A stretch of 64,000 nt of DNA from Staphylococcus sp. NAM3COL9. Lineage in GTDB: Bacteria; Bacillota; Bacilli; Staphylococcales; Staphylococcaceae. The notes below the pieces were generated by a model that did not search any database, was not told the DNA's origin, and saw nothing but the letters and a program-made list of their open reading frames with translations. Both the position numbers and the translations under genes were made by a program. The stretch spans positions 510,141 to 574,140 of the forward strand of contig NZ_LGPC01000016.1 of the NCBI RefSeq assembly GCF_001431205.1, read 5' to 3'. This document shows, piece by piece, positions 27,600 through 36,458 of the stretch (within the stretch, counting starts at the first letter, position 1; each line of letters begins with the position of its first letter).

Positions 27600-28058
27600 T
27601 TAATCTTTTTTATTCTCGTATTTTAAATATTTAACTTCTTGGAACCCTGTACGATAAGAAGCAAATTCTTCCATTATGGCATACCAATCATTGCCCACTT
27701 TTTTCTGTATATCTTGAAATAAATCATTTTGCTTCTTATTAAGTTCTTGTACTAATTTTTTTCCTTTTTCGGTTGGGTACAAAGCTTTAATACGTTTATC
27801 CTCTTCAGTTGGTTTTTCAGTGATATACGCCTCATCTTTTAATTTTTTTAACGTTGCATGACTTCCTTGTTTAGAAATCTCTAAACCTTTCAATAAGTCT
27901 TTTATTGTAATTCCAGGCACCTTTTCGATAAAAAATAAGAACCTATGATGTTGTCTATTTAAGCCATATGCTTCAATAATTTCATCCGCTGTATTTATAA
28001 ACGTTTTGTAAGCAAAATAAAACAACAAATTCTCATAATCATTATTATTACTTTCCAT
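27600..28058 (-). CDS. MarR-family regulator
   Basis: The 152-residue protein has a winged-helix core: ITIKDLLKGLEISKQGSHATL as recognition region and DKRIKALYPTEKG as the wing. There is an N-terminal helical dimerisation region. MarR proteins usually repress exporters or stress genes and respond to phenolics or oxidants. It lies 107 bases before the ketopantoate-reductase homologue on the same strand; the target is not evident. Confidence 0.87.
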   Translation of the reverse strand: MESNNNDYENLLFYFAYKTFINTADEIIEAYGLNRQHHRFLFFIEKVPGITIKDLLKGLEISKQGSHATLKKLKDEAYITEKPTEEDKRIKALYPTEKGKKLVQELNKKQNDLFQDIQKKVGNDWYAIMEEFASYRTGFQEVKYLKYENKKD

Positions 28059-28137
28059 TATTCACATTCCTTTTTTGTCATTTTAGCGTATCGGCCGGGG
28101 TTCCTAATTAATATATTGATAATACTTCAGTTGAACG

Positions 28138-28656
28138 TTACAAGAGCTTTAAATGTGGATCCAATAATACGGAAAGCTCTACTACTAAAGTATCTATATC
28201 ACATGGTTTTGATTCTTCAATCCACCATATAATAACGCCTACTACAGCAGAGGATAAAAACTGGGCAGTAATTTCACTGTTTTGTTGATTCATAGTGTCG
28301 CGCATTTTCTTCGATAATGTTTGCTTAAGCATATTAAGATCTGACTTTTTAACCAAAGTTTTTAAAATATCGTACTGATCGTCAATCACGTACATTATTT
28401 CACGTAACGTTTCTTTATTGTCTCCTGATTCAGCAAGATAAAAATTGCATTTATCCACTGCTCCTCTCAAAATATAATCAATTGCATGATCTAAAATGTC
28501 GTACTTATCTATGAAGTTTAAATAAATAGTACCTCTATTTATATTGGCATGCTGGGCGATATCATTCATTGATATTTTATCAAAGTCCTTTTCTCTAATC
28601 AGTTCAACAAAACTACGAATAATAAGTTGTTGAGATTTTTCTTTTCGTTTATCCAT
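28138..28656 (-). CDS. TetR-family regulator
   Basis: The 172-residue protein has an N-terminal TetR HTH (residues 8-55: SFVELIREKDFDKISMNDIA, then NINRGTIYLNFIDKYDIL). A C-terminal ligand domain follows, similar to DhaS/TetR_C proteins. It is divergent from a ketopantoate-reductase homologue at 28803. Repeated TGTTCA-containing motifs lie in the shared upstream region, which makes that gene its probable target. Confidence 0.88.
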   Translation of the reverse strand: MDKRKEKSQQLIIRSFVELIREKDFDKISMNDIAQHANINRGTIYLNFIDKYDILDHAIDYILRGAVDKCNFYLAESGDNKETLREIMYVIDDQYDILKTLVKKSDLNMLKQTLSKKMRDTMNQQNSEITAQFLSSAVVGVIIWWIEESKPCDIDTLVVELSVLLDPHLKLL

Positions 28657-28690
28657 TTTAACTCCTTTTTATTAACAACATTTTTTAATA

Positions 28691-28780
28691 TTTGTTCATT
28701 AAACATCAACATGATTATATTGTTCATTGAGTTTAAATCTTATTGATGATAACTTCAAGCTATTAAACAATTGTTCAATA
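28691..28780. promoter_or_regulatory. Candidate TetR operator region
   Basis: Three TTGTTCA-type motifs occur in the divergent region: TTTGTTCATTAAAC near 28691, ATTGTTCATTGAG near 28719, and the near-palindrome TTAAACAATTGTTCAATA at 28763-28780. Binding by the adjacent TetR protein is inferred. Confidence 0.45.
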
Positions 28781-28802
28781 ACTAAACTGGAGTGATAATG
28801 AT

Positions 28803-29720
28803 ATGAAAATTTTAATATATGGTGCAGGTGTACAGGGCCAATTTTTAGCTCACGCACTAAATACCAAAGATAATGACATTACAATGTTTGCACGTGGAAA
28901 AACATTAGAACACTTGAATCAAAAAGGTTTGAAACTTAAGCATTCATTGCAAAGAAAAACGACAAATGAACATATAACAACGATAAGTACACTTTCAGAA
29001 CATGATATTTATGATGTTATTTTTGTAACTATGAAGTATTCGGATTTTTACAATGTCGTACCAGTACTAGCTCAAAACAAAAGTAAAAACATTATTTTCA
29101 TTGGAAATAACATGAACCCTAAATTACTACAAAATACATTAACCAAACACAGTGATCATCCTAAGCATATCACTTTCGGCTTTTTAATGACTGGTGGTTC
29201 AAGAGAAGCAAACCATACTAATATTTTAAGATTTAATGCTGGAGAACTCAAAGTTGGTCACATGCAGGGGGAAATAACGTTCTCAGACAAACTAAATTTA
29301 ATATTTAACAATACGAAAATCAAGCTAACTTATGAGCAGAAATTTGAAGATTGGTTGATGTCACACGCAGCTTTAGTCTTACCGTTAAACATGCTCTTTA
29401 TTCTAAAACAAAACCAAAATACTAACACGCATACGTTAGCCAAAGAAACGATAGCTGCTTTTACTGAACTACATCAATTGTTAGAACACAAAGACTATAC
29501 TATAAGACCAAAAGTACAGTCTATTATTTTCAAAAAATTTAAAGGATTATCCAATATAGTATTAAAAACAGTTATGAACATTGGACTTATCAATCAAACA
29601 CAGGGTTCCTTTAAAGAGCTCGAAGCACTTTATAACGATGTTAAAGAAATAAATCAAAACACAGCCCTAACTACACGCCATCTAGATTATCTATTTGAAA
29701 CAAGCAAATCCGTCAGTTAA
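28803..29720 (+). CDS. Ketopantoate reductase-family protein, TetR-linked
   Basis: This 305-residue member of the ApbA/PanE family starts MKILIYGAGVQGQFLAHAL and contains YDVIFVTMKYSDF. The C-terminal half is less like canonical PanE: the expected KxxxN catalytic stretch reads FEDWLMSHAALVLPLN, where an expected lysine is not obvious. It may therefore reduce a different substrate or be non-catalytic. It is divergent from a TetR gene and ends at a 23-bp hairpin. Confidence 0.78.
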   Translation: MKILIYGAGVQGQFLAHALNTKDNDITMFARGKTLEHLNQKGLKLKHSLQRKTTNEHITTISTLSEHDIYDVIFVTMKYSDFYNVVPVLAQNKSKNIIFIGNNMNPKLLQNTLTKHSDHPKHITFGFLMTGGSREANHTNILRFNAGELKVGHMQGEITFSDKLNLIFNNTKIKLTYEQKFEDWLMSHAALVLPLNMLFILKQNQNTNTHTLAKETIAAFTELHQLLEHKDYTIRPKVQSIIFKKFKGLSNIVLKTVMNIGLINQTQGSFKELEALYNDVKEINQNTALTTRHLDYLFETSKSVS

Positions 29721-29747
29721 AACGACTAAATTCATCATAGTTAAAAA

Positions 29748-29794
29748 GGGAGCGGGTATACGAAATTAAAGTTTAATTTCGTATACCCGCTCCC
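29748..29794. terminator. Long perfect hairpin, staphylococcal GGGAGCGGG type
   Basis: A stem of about 22 bp opens GGGAGCGGGTATACGAAATT and closes with its complement. It lies between two convergent genes and can end both. The GGGAG...CTCCC ends recall a repeat family common between staphylococcal genes; a degenerate relative is at 31601. Confidence 0.8.
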
Positions 29795-29834
29795 ACTATG
29801 CTGACAAGATGATAAGCTAGTTCTTTAATTTATG

Positions 29835-30779
29835 TTACTTTATTTCAATTGTACGTTTCTTTAAAAATGAAGCATATCCTAAAATCACATAAATCACAGT
29901 AAGGATTGCAAACGTTACTTCAAATATCATTACAAAATACAGCACATTTTGTATTTTATGAGGTAAGGTTTCAATTTCAAGTAAGTTATATAGTGATGTC
30001 GCTGTTGTCACCCACGGAAAGGTTAATGCTGAAAATGAAAATCTAAAATTCAACTTATATAATTTTGGTATGAATGTTAATGAGTATATAAATATGAGTT
30101 GAGAGATAATCAACATTGGTATAATGTAAAACAGTTGTGTACATTCTACACTTAATAAATAACCATTTAAACAAAGCGAAGCTGGTGCTGCTATGATGAT
30201 TGTCATAGGAAATTGATTTTCGTTATATAATCGCCATGTCTTTTTAAACAATACGATGCATATCAATACTAAAAAGCATAGCGTCGCTATATACACGATC
30301 AATTTACCAAATAATGGCGAAAAATCTTCAGCAGTTTCTGAAATAACACCAATCCCCACAAACGTAACAAACCAACTGGTACTCGGTACGATTCGCTCAT
30401 TTCCATGTAAATAAATATGGTAATAAATAAATAACCCAATAATAACAAACTGTAGTAATACAACGAGCCACCACAACCAAATTATGATTTCCCAGGTAAT
30501 ATTGAGTTGGTGGTATAAGACATAAAGTAATGTCAGAAATGTCATTGTAATCGTAGGAAAAGTCGCACATATATTACGATCGGATAATTCTTTCAACACA
30601 ATTTCAGGAAATTGTATACATTTCAGTATAAATAATCCCACCACAATAACACTAATGATTAAAAATATTGTAGCTAAAACATTTCGTTCCATAATGTATA
30701 AAAGATTACTTAACGCTGAAATACCCAATGCTAAGCCACAAATAGCAGTCGGTATTACACTTATAAATTTTCGAAACAT
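29835..30779 (-). CDS. TDT/SLAC1-family transporter (TehA-like)
   Basis: This 314-residue integral membrane protein has about ten hydrophobic segments and starts FISVIPTAICGLALGISALS. The pattern PTAICGLALG with later GIGVISETAE and FPMTIIIAAPASLCLNGY fits the tellurite-resistance/dicarboxylate transporter (TDT) family, which includes anion channels of the SLAC1 fold. The transported anion cannot be read from the sequence. It stands alone. Confidence 0.75.
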   Translation of the reverse strand: MFRKFISVIPTAICGLALGISALSNLLYIMERNVLATIFLIISVIVVGLFILKCIQFPEIVLKELSDRNICATFPTITMTFLTLLYVLYHQLNITWEIIIWLWWLVVLLQFVIIGLFIYYHIYLHGNERIVPSTSWFVTFVGIGVISETAEDFSPLFGKLIVYIATLCFLVLICIVLFKKTWRLYNENQFPMTIIIAAPASLCLNGYLLSVECTQLFYIIPMLIISQLIFIYSLTFIPKLYKLNFRFSFSALTFPWVTTATSLYNLLEIETLPHKIQNVLYFVMIFEVTFAILTVIYVILGYASFLKKRTIEIK

Positions 30780-31033
30780 ATCATTTATTAATCCTTTTTA
30801 TTTATATTTTGAATATTACATACATAGTAACCATACTATTTTATCGAAATTCAAGCGTTACATCTGTTTATATTGCTTTGAAAACCGATATTTATTCATC
30901 TCGTTATTTAAATAAATTTTAGCACTAATATGTAACAGATAATACCTCACTGGGAATAATCTTTTTTATGTAAACAAGCAGCCACTTTTTTCAGTTTTGA
31001 ACTGCTTTACTTTATCTTCATTACGATTGTAAA

Positions 31034-31462
31034 TTAATCTTCAATAATGTCTAATCCATCTTTACGTAATTGTTCTAATCCTTTTAACATTTGTTCAATA
31101 TCAGGATTGGAGTGTCGTTCCCATGTAGCTAATTTCGCTACAATTTTCAAAGGTTCCGTCGAACGATATGAACGAGTCGGATTACCAGGAAATTTTTTAT
31201 CTGTGACATTAGGATCATTTTCAAATGCTCCAATAGGTTCAATAATATAGATGTGTTCTTGTGCAGATTCGTCAGCTAATGCAACTGCGAGTTCAGCCCC
31301 CCACTTAGCTGTGTCTAAAGCGCCAGTAAAATAAATATAGTTCATTTTACGGTTTTGATAATTAGAAATGCGCTGCGTTTGCAGTAAATCACCTATTTGT
31401 AATTCAGTCTTCGTCCCATGAAAAAATGGTCCTTGATCCAACACTTCTTTTTGTTCTATCAT
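31034..31462 (-). CDS. arr: Rifamycin ADP-ribosyltransferase (Arr)
   Basis: Arr inactivates rifamycins by transferring ADP-ribose from NAD to the ansa-chain hydroxyl. The 142-residue length is the family's. Signature stretches are GPFFHGTKTELQIGDLL, NYIYFTGALDTAKWGAELA, YIIEPIGAFENDPN, and KKFPGNPTRSYRSTEPL. Candidates for the His-Tyr-Asp triad are His15, Tyr44 and Asp83. No mobile element or other resistance gene is adjacent, so it looks like a resident chromosomal copy. Activity against rifampin is expected from the family but not shown. Confidence 0.93.
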   Translation of the reverse strand: MIEQKEVLDQGPFFHGTKTELQIGDLLQTQRISNYQNRKMNYIYFTGALDTAKWGAELAVALADESAQEHIYIIEPIGAFENDPNVTDKKFPGNPTRSYRSTEPLKIVAKLATWERHSNPDIEQMLKGLEQLRKDGLDIIED

Positions 31463-31600
31463 TATTCAACACTCCCTCTTTCTCTAAGCTATTCACTAGT
31501 ATAAACTGCTAAACAATAAAGAAGTAGTCTATAATAATATTATTATTTAATGTATAATTAAGACAAAGGGCATCTGATTTTAAATCCTATCGATAAAAAA

Positions 31601-31649
31601 GGAGCGGAAGAAAATCAAAATTCGGAATTTGATTTCCTCTTACCACTCC
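31601..31649. repeat. Imperfect GGAGCGG-type hairpin
   Basis: GGAGCGGAAGAAAATCAAA pairs imperfectly with TTTGATTTCC...CCACTCC. The ends match the perfect hairpin at 29748 and the arms differ. It probably terminates the minus-strand arr transcript or the converging glycerophosphodiesterase region. Confidence 0.55.
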
Positions 31650-31669
31650 ATAAGTGTGATTTTTTAATT

Positions 31670-32416
31670 TTACAATCTTTCTAAATGAATCATTTCATCT
31701 GCTTTGTCTGTAAAAATACCATCAACGCCCCAATTTGCTAATTGATTTGCACGTAATTGCTTATTTACTGTCCACACATTTAACGCATATCCAGCATTTT
31801 TGATTTTTTTTACACGTGCTTGCGTCAATTTAACATCTTCTATATTCACTATTTTTGAACCACAATAATCTAATAGCGTTCTCCAATCATCACCAAAAGC
31901 TGCAGCTTTAAAGATAATAGCTCTCTCATACTCTGGCATGAACTGCTCTGCTAATTTCACTAAAACCAAATTAAAACTTGATATCAATACTTTTAATTCT
32001 GGATCTAAATCTTTTAATTTATCTGCAACCTGTTTAATCATACTTTCTGATAGTACTGTGCCATTCGGACCTGTAACGCCCTTCAATTCAATGTTTAAAT
32101 TCATATTATAGGCATTTGCCAATTCAACAATCTCATCAAATACAGGTAGTTTTTCTGCTTCAAATTCTGTGCCAAACCAGCTACCTGCTGAGGCATCTTT
32201 AATGTCGTCATAATTTAATTGTGTCACTTCTCCCAACATATTCGTTGTTCGATCTAAAAAATCATCATGAATTAATATCAACTGTTCATCTTTAGTAATC
32301 GCTACATCTAACTCAATCCATTTTAATCCAGGCGTATTACCAGCTTCTTTATAAGATGCGAGCGTATTTTCTGGCGCTTTACTTGATAAACCTCTATGTC
32401 CATAAACAGTAAACAT
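31670..32416 (-). CDS. ugpQ: Glycerophosphodiester phosphodiesterase
   Basis: It hydrolyses deacylated phospholipids (glycerophosphodiesters) to glycerol 3-phosphate and an alcohol. The 248-residue protein has the GDPD start VYGHRGLSSKAPENTLAS, with catalytic His/Glu, then IELDVAITKDEQLILIHDD and the later MNLNIELKG and WTVNK motifs. No signal peptide is present, so this is the cytosolic UgpQ-like type rather than secreted GlpQ. Confidence 0.9.
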   Translation of the reverse strand: MFTVYGHRGLSSKAPENTLASYKEAGNTPGLKWIELDVAITKDEQLILIHDDFLDRTTNMLGEVTQLNYDDIKDASAGSWFGTEFEAEKLPVFDEIVELANAYNMNLNIELKGVTGPNGTVLSESMIKQVADKLKDLDPELKVLISSFNLVLVKLAEQFMPEYERAIIFKAAAFGDDWRTLLDYCGSKIVNIEDVKLTQARVKKIKNAGYALNVWTVNKQLRANQLANWGVDGIFTDKADEMIHLERL

Positions 32417-32509
32417 ACCATCATCCTCTTCAATTTAAATTTAATGCAAGTATGATATGGTATTAAAGATATTTCAAATATTCTTTATTAATTCTACATA
32501 TTAATATAA

Positions 32510-32554
32510 AAAAACATCCTTGAATTCTATAACAGAATTTCAAGAACGTTTTAT
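32510..32554 (-). terminator. Terminator of lytM
   Basis: CCTTGAATTC...GAATTTCAAG forms an imperfect stem with flanking AAAC/GTTTT; on the minus strand it follows the lytM stop and ends in T-rich sequence. Confidence 0.65.
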
Positions 32555-32561
32555 TTTTAAT

Positions 32562-33740
32562 TTATGCTTTTGAATTTACGTATGAAGTTGGATCTACCGA
32601 ATAACCGTTACCAATTCCGCCTTCCATGCGTTGGAAGTGTAAATGTGGTGCAGTAGAGTTACCAGTGCTACCTGACTCACCGATTTGTTGTCCTTCTTTA
32701 ACTTGGTCACCTTTTTGAACGTTCAATGAATTCATGTGCATATACCATTGATAGTTGTCACTATTTTGTTCTTGGATTGTAACTTGGTTTCCGCCACCAT
32801 AATTACTCCAACCACTTTGTACAACAGTACCATCTGCTAATGAATAAACTGGCGTGTTTTCATCCATTGCATAGTCGACACCGTAATGTGCACCGCCACC
32901 ATGATATTGACCATATGGTTGCAATTGACTATTACTAGTTAACCAGTTTGATGAATTTGTGCTGCTATTATTGTTTGATGATGTATTGTTATTTGTTGTT
33001 GTATTATTGCTTGAAGCTTCTGATGAAGATGCTGCTTCTTGCTGCGTTACTTGTACTTCATTAGAACTGTTTGTGTTTGTTGGTTCTGTAGTAGGTTCAT
33101 TTATTGTGTTCTCTACGTTATTTGATGTTGCATTTTGTTTTACATCTTCAATACCGTTACCGTCATTGCGCGTATAACTACTATCATAGTTTCCGTTTGA
33201 TGATGTATTATTTTGTGTATACGTTGCGTTATTATTTGATGCGTTGTCGTTAGTTGTTGTGCTTTGTTCTTGTGATGAAGTTTGAGCAGAAACTTCATTA
33301 TTAGAACTTTGTGGTGTTTCTTGTGATTGAGCTGGTGCTTCGTTTACATCATAGCTACTCTTTTGAACAGCTTCATGACTTTTATCAGCACTATAGTTGT
33401 TATCATTATATGCATTTGTTGCATTCGTATTTGTTGAGTTTGCACCTTGATCATTCATAGGGAAATAGTAATAATGGTAATTTCCTTCTTCATCAATTAA
33501 GTAAAAATAATATTGATGTTGATCAAACATTGATTGATCCCAGTTTCCATCTAATGTATGATGATAATTCCCACTATTATCTTTATCAATATATCCATAT
33601 TCAAACATACCATTTGTAGATTGGTTACTTGAATATTGCGTACCTGATTGATTATTCTCTGATGCTTCTGCGTCTGACTGTGCTATGCCCACTGCTCCCA
33701 ATGACAATGTAGCAATTGTTGCTGTAACGATTTTTTTCAT
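32562..33740 (-). CDS. lytM: LytM-type glycyl-glycine endopeptidase, secreted
   Basis: It cleaves pentaglycine cross-bridges in the cell wall. The 392-residue protein begins with a signal peptide (MKKIVTATIATLSLGAVGIA...DAEA). A conserved N-terminal region follows (YHHTLDGNWDQSMFDQHQYY), then a long Asn/Ser/Thr-rich linker (about residues 100-265). The C-terminal M23 domain has HYGVD and HLHFQRM as zinc-ligand motifs. The M23 domain closely resembles S. aureus LytM (SGSTGNSTAPHLHFQRM). The linker is longer than in S. aureus, whose LytM is about 316 residues. GGGAGGATTT precedes the ATG. Confidence 0.92.
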   Translation of the reverse strand: MKKIVTATIATLSLGAVGIAQSDAEASENNQSGTQYSSNQSTNGMFEYGYIDKDNSGNYHHTLDGNWDQSMFDQHQYYFYLIDEEGNYHYYYFPMNDQGANSTNTNATNAYNDNNYSADKSHEAVQKSSYDVNEAPAQSQETPQSSNNEVSAQTSSQEQSTTTNDNASNNNATYTQNNTSSNGNYDSSYTRNDGNGIEDVKQNATSNNVENTINEPTTEPTNTNSSNEVQVTQQEAASSSEASSNNTTTNNNTSSNNNSSTNSSNWLTSNSQLQPYGQYHGGGAHYGVDYAMDENTPVYSLADGTVVQSGWSNYGGGNQVTIQEQNSDNYQWYMHMNSLNVQKGDQVKEGQQIGESGSTGNSTAPHLHFQRMEGGIGNGYSVDPTSYVNSKA

Positions 33741-33853
33741 AATTAATAAATCCTCCCAAAATTTTCCTTACCTAACAATAGCAAAGAAATTATATAAAGA
33801 GAATAGCAGAAACTGCTTTTTAATTTATTGGTAATTGATTTGAGACACCTGTA

Positions 33854-33868
33854 ATTTTTTTGAAAATT
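33854..33868. promoter_or_regulatory. CodY-box-like sequence
   Basis: ATTTTTTTGAAAATT matches the 15-base CodY box AATTTTCWGAAAATT with two mismatches. It lies between divergent lytM and an MFS gene. AT-rich DNA gives chance matches of this quality, so this is weak. Confidence 0.25.
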
Positions 33869-34011
33869 CTATTTATAGTATATATTAAAATATAACCACT
33901 TCTCGATGATGTAAAAATCATAGCATTACACCTTTTTAAACAACTAATATGTTTTTTATGTGATTTATTACGTGATACTATAGATATATTAAAAATAAAA
34001 GGGGGCATACA

Positions 34012-35208
34012 ATGGAGGATTTGAAAAATAACTATGTAAATAGGGGTTCAAAAGCATATATTAAAATTATCGTTGCTCTGTTCATTTCAGGATTCACTAT
34101 TTTTTCAATTCTTTATAGTGTTCAACCATTGATACCCCATTTCACACAATCATTTAATGTAAGTGAAACTGTTGCAAGTTTGGCACTGTCGTCAGCAACC
34201 CTGACATTAGCTTTTTCCATGTTATTTTTTGGTGCAATATCAGAAGTAATTGGACGTAAACCTATTATGATTTTTTCTGTGATTTCAGTGTCGTTATTAG
34301 CACTAGTGCAACCCTTTATTACAGATTTCAACACCTTCTTACTTGTTAGACTCATACAAGGCATCTGTTTAGCAGGCTTACCATCTATCGCTATGGCGTA
34401 TATCGGAGAAGAAATTTCTGCACATAGTTTACCCGAGGCAATGGGCATTTATATTAGTGGCAATGCATTTGGGGGGGCGTTTGGTAGAATATTCACTGGA
34501 TTTATTTCAAGTATCTATGGTTATCAAGTTGGCTTATTCTCTATTGCTGTCATTAGTGTTATCGCAGCAATATTATTTTCTTTTTTACTCCCAGCATCTC
34601 AACATTTTGAGAAGCAACGCTTTTCTGTTAAAGCATTAATATTGAGCTATAGTCAACATATGAAAAACATCCGTTTAATAAAACCTTTTATGATTGGATT
34701 TCTACTATTAGGTTGTAACATCGCTGCCTTTAACTATATCGGCTTTGTGTTAGCAGCTAAACCTTATCAATTACACGAGAGTATTATTAGCTTTGTTTAC
34801 TTATTATTCTTAATTGGTATGATATCTTCTATATTAAATGCAAAATTACGTTCTAGATTAGGTACATTAAATGCTTTAAAATTTAGTATCTTACTATTAA
34901 TTGTCGGTATTTGGATTACACTTTTACCTTTTTTAGTTTTTAAAATACTCGGATTGGCATTCAGTGTTTATGCATTTTTCAGTGGTCACGCGATAGCAAG
35001 TGGCGTAGTTGCTAGCCGTGCTGAACATCATAAAGCACAAGCATCCAGTTTATATTTATTATTTTATTACATGGGTTCATCTATTGGTGGTACATTAGCA
35101 GGTATTTTCTATGGGCTGATACAGTGGTCAGGTGTTGTATTGATGATCACAGTTTTCATGGTTATCGCATTCATTATTTCATTAACAATCAAACAAAAAA
35201 CGGCTTAA
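34012..35208 (+). CDS. MFS transporter (YnfM-type)
   Basis: This 398-residue protein has about twelve hydrophobic segments and the MFS loop GAISEVIGRKPIM between segments 2 and 3. VQPLIPHFTQSFNVSETVAS near residues 38-57 is typical of YnfM-like drug/arabinose-polymer exporters. The stop codon lies inside a strong terminator (35197-35243). Substrate unknown; it is divergent from lytM. Confidence 0.85.
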   Translation: MEDLKNNYVNRGSKAYIKIIVALFISGFTIFSILYSVQPLIPHFTQSFNVSETVASLALSSATLTLAFSMLFFGAISEVIGRKPIMIFSVISVSLLALVQPFITDFNTFLLVRLIQGICLAGLPSIAMAYIGEEISAHSLPEAMGIYISGNAFGGAFGRIFTGFISSIYGYQVGLFSIAVISVIAAILFSFLLPASQHFEKQRFSVKALILSYSQHMKNIRLIKPFMIGFLLLGCNIAAFNYIGFVLAAKPYQLHESIISFVYLLFLIGMISSILNAKLRSRLGTLNALKFSILLLIVGIWITLLPFLVFKILGLAFSVYAFFSGHAIASGVVASRAEHHKAQASSLYLLFYYMGSSIGGTLAGIFYGLIQWSGVVLMITVFMVIAFIISLTIKQKTA

Positions 35209-35243
35209 AAAATCTTAAAATCAAGATTTTTAAGCCGTTTTTT
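35197..35243. terminator. Terminator overlapping MFS stop codon
   Basis: AAACGGCTTAAAAAATCTT pairs with AAGATTTTTAAGCCGTTT, flanked by A and T runs on both sides. It includes the TAA of the MFS gene and can also serve the converging tRNA-dihydrouridine synthase gene. Confidence 0.88.
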
Positions 35244-35278
35244 TATTTCTTCATCACTGTTGTCCAAGTCTATTAATG

Positions 35279-36253
35279 TTATTCCATAGGTGCTATTTGT
35301 GCTTCAAATTCATCAAGTAGTGTCCGTACCTCATATGTTGTACTCGTACTCATCAGCTTATGTCTCAGTTCACCTGCGCCTTTGATGCCGCGTACGTATA
35401 CTTTAAAGAATCTGCGTAATGGTTTAAACTGACGCGTTTCTTCTTTTGTATATTTGTCGAATAGGTCAAGATGAAGTCTCAACAGAACTAAAAGCTCTTC
35501 GCTCGTATGTTCTCTCGGTTCTTTTTCAAATGCATGTGGATTTTGGAAAATCCCACGTCCAATCATTACGCCGTCAATACCGTACTTCTCTGCCAGTTCG
35601 AGCCCTGTTTTTCTGTCCGGTATATCTCCGTTAATCGTTAACAATGTCTCCGGTGCAATTTCATCACGAACCTTTTTAATTTCTCCGATTAATTCCCAAT
35701 GGGCATCAACTTTACTCATCTCTTTGCGCGTTCGAAGGTGAATCGACAGGTTCGCAATATCCTGCTCGAATACATGTGCCAACCAATCTCTCCACTCATC
35801 GATATCAGAATAGCCGAGTCGAGTTTTAACACTTACCGGCAGACCTCCTGCTTTAGCTGCCTGAATAATTTCAGCTGCAGTTTCAGGACGCTGAATTAGA
35901 CCTGAACCTTTACCTTTCGTTGCAACGTTCGGCACGGGACAGCCCATATTTAAATCGATACCTTTAAAGCCCATTTCTGCCATACCGATACTCATTTCAC
36001 GGAAGTGCTCTGGCTTATCTCCCCAAATGTGAGCGACAATAGGCTGTTCATCTTCAGTAAATGTTAAGCGTCCGCGTACACTATGTACACCTTCAGGGTG
36101 GCAAAAGCTTTCTGTATTTGTAAACTCAGTGAAGAAAACGTCAGGTCTACCTGCTTCACTGACAACGTGACGAAAAACAACATCTGTAACATCTTCCATT
36201 GGTGCCAAAACAAAAAATGGACGCGGTAATTCACGCCAAAAGTTTTCTTTCAT
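35279..36253 (-). CDS. dus: tRNA-dihydrouridine synthase
   Basis: This FMN-dependent enzyme reduces specific uridines in tRNA. The 324-residue protein shows the Dus pattern: [18 protein letters not shown] at the start, [25 protein letters not shown] with catalytic Cys, SVKTRLGY, and INGDIPD...[10 protein letters not shown]. The base composition of this gene appears slightly more GC-rich than its neighbours (for example around 35550-36000). Which uridine it modifies cannot be told. Confidence 0.9.
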   Translation of the reverse strand: MKENFWRELPRPFFVLAPMEDVTDVVFRHVVSEAGRPDVFFTEFTNTESFCHPEGVHSVRGRLTFTEDEQPIVAHIWGDKPEHFREMSIGMAEMGFKGIDLNMGCPVPNVATKGKGSGLIQRPETAAEIIQAAKAGGLPVSVKTRLGYSDIDEWRDWLAHVFEQDIANLSIHLRTRKEMSKVDAHWELIGEIKKVRDEIAPETLLTINGDIPDRKTGLELAEKYGIDGVMIGRGIFQNPHAFEKEPREHTSEELLVLLRLHLDLFDKYTKEETRQFKPLRRFFKVYVRGIKGAGELRHKLMSTSTTYEVRTLLDEFEAQIAPME

Positions 36254-36458
36254 ATATATTTAAACCTTCTTATCTATTATTATCTCGAATTTTTATCCAA
36301 GACGATATTACCATAAAAAGTCAATTTACACAAAAGTATTATGACTGGTAAAAAGCCTGCATAGAGTACTTCTGTACATTTATATAACTCTTGTAACTTT
36401 TTATTTAATGCTTTAAATCATTTTTCTTTTTTGATGACACTGTATTTGAATATATCAT

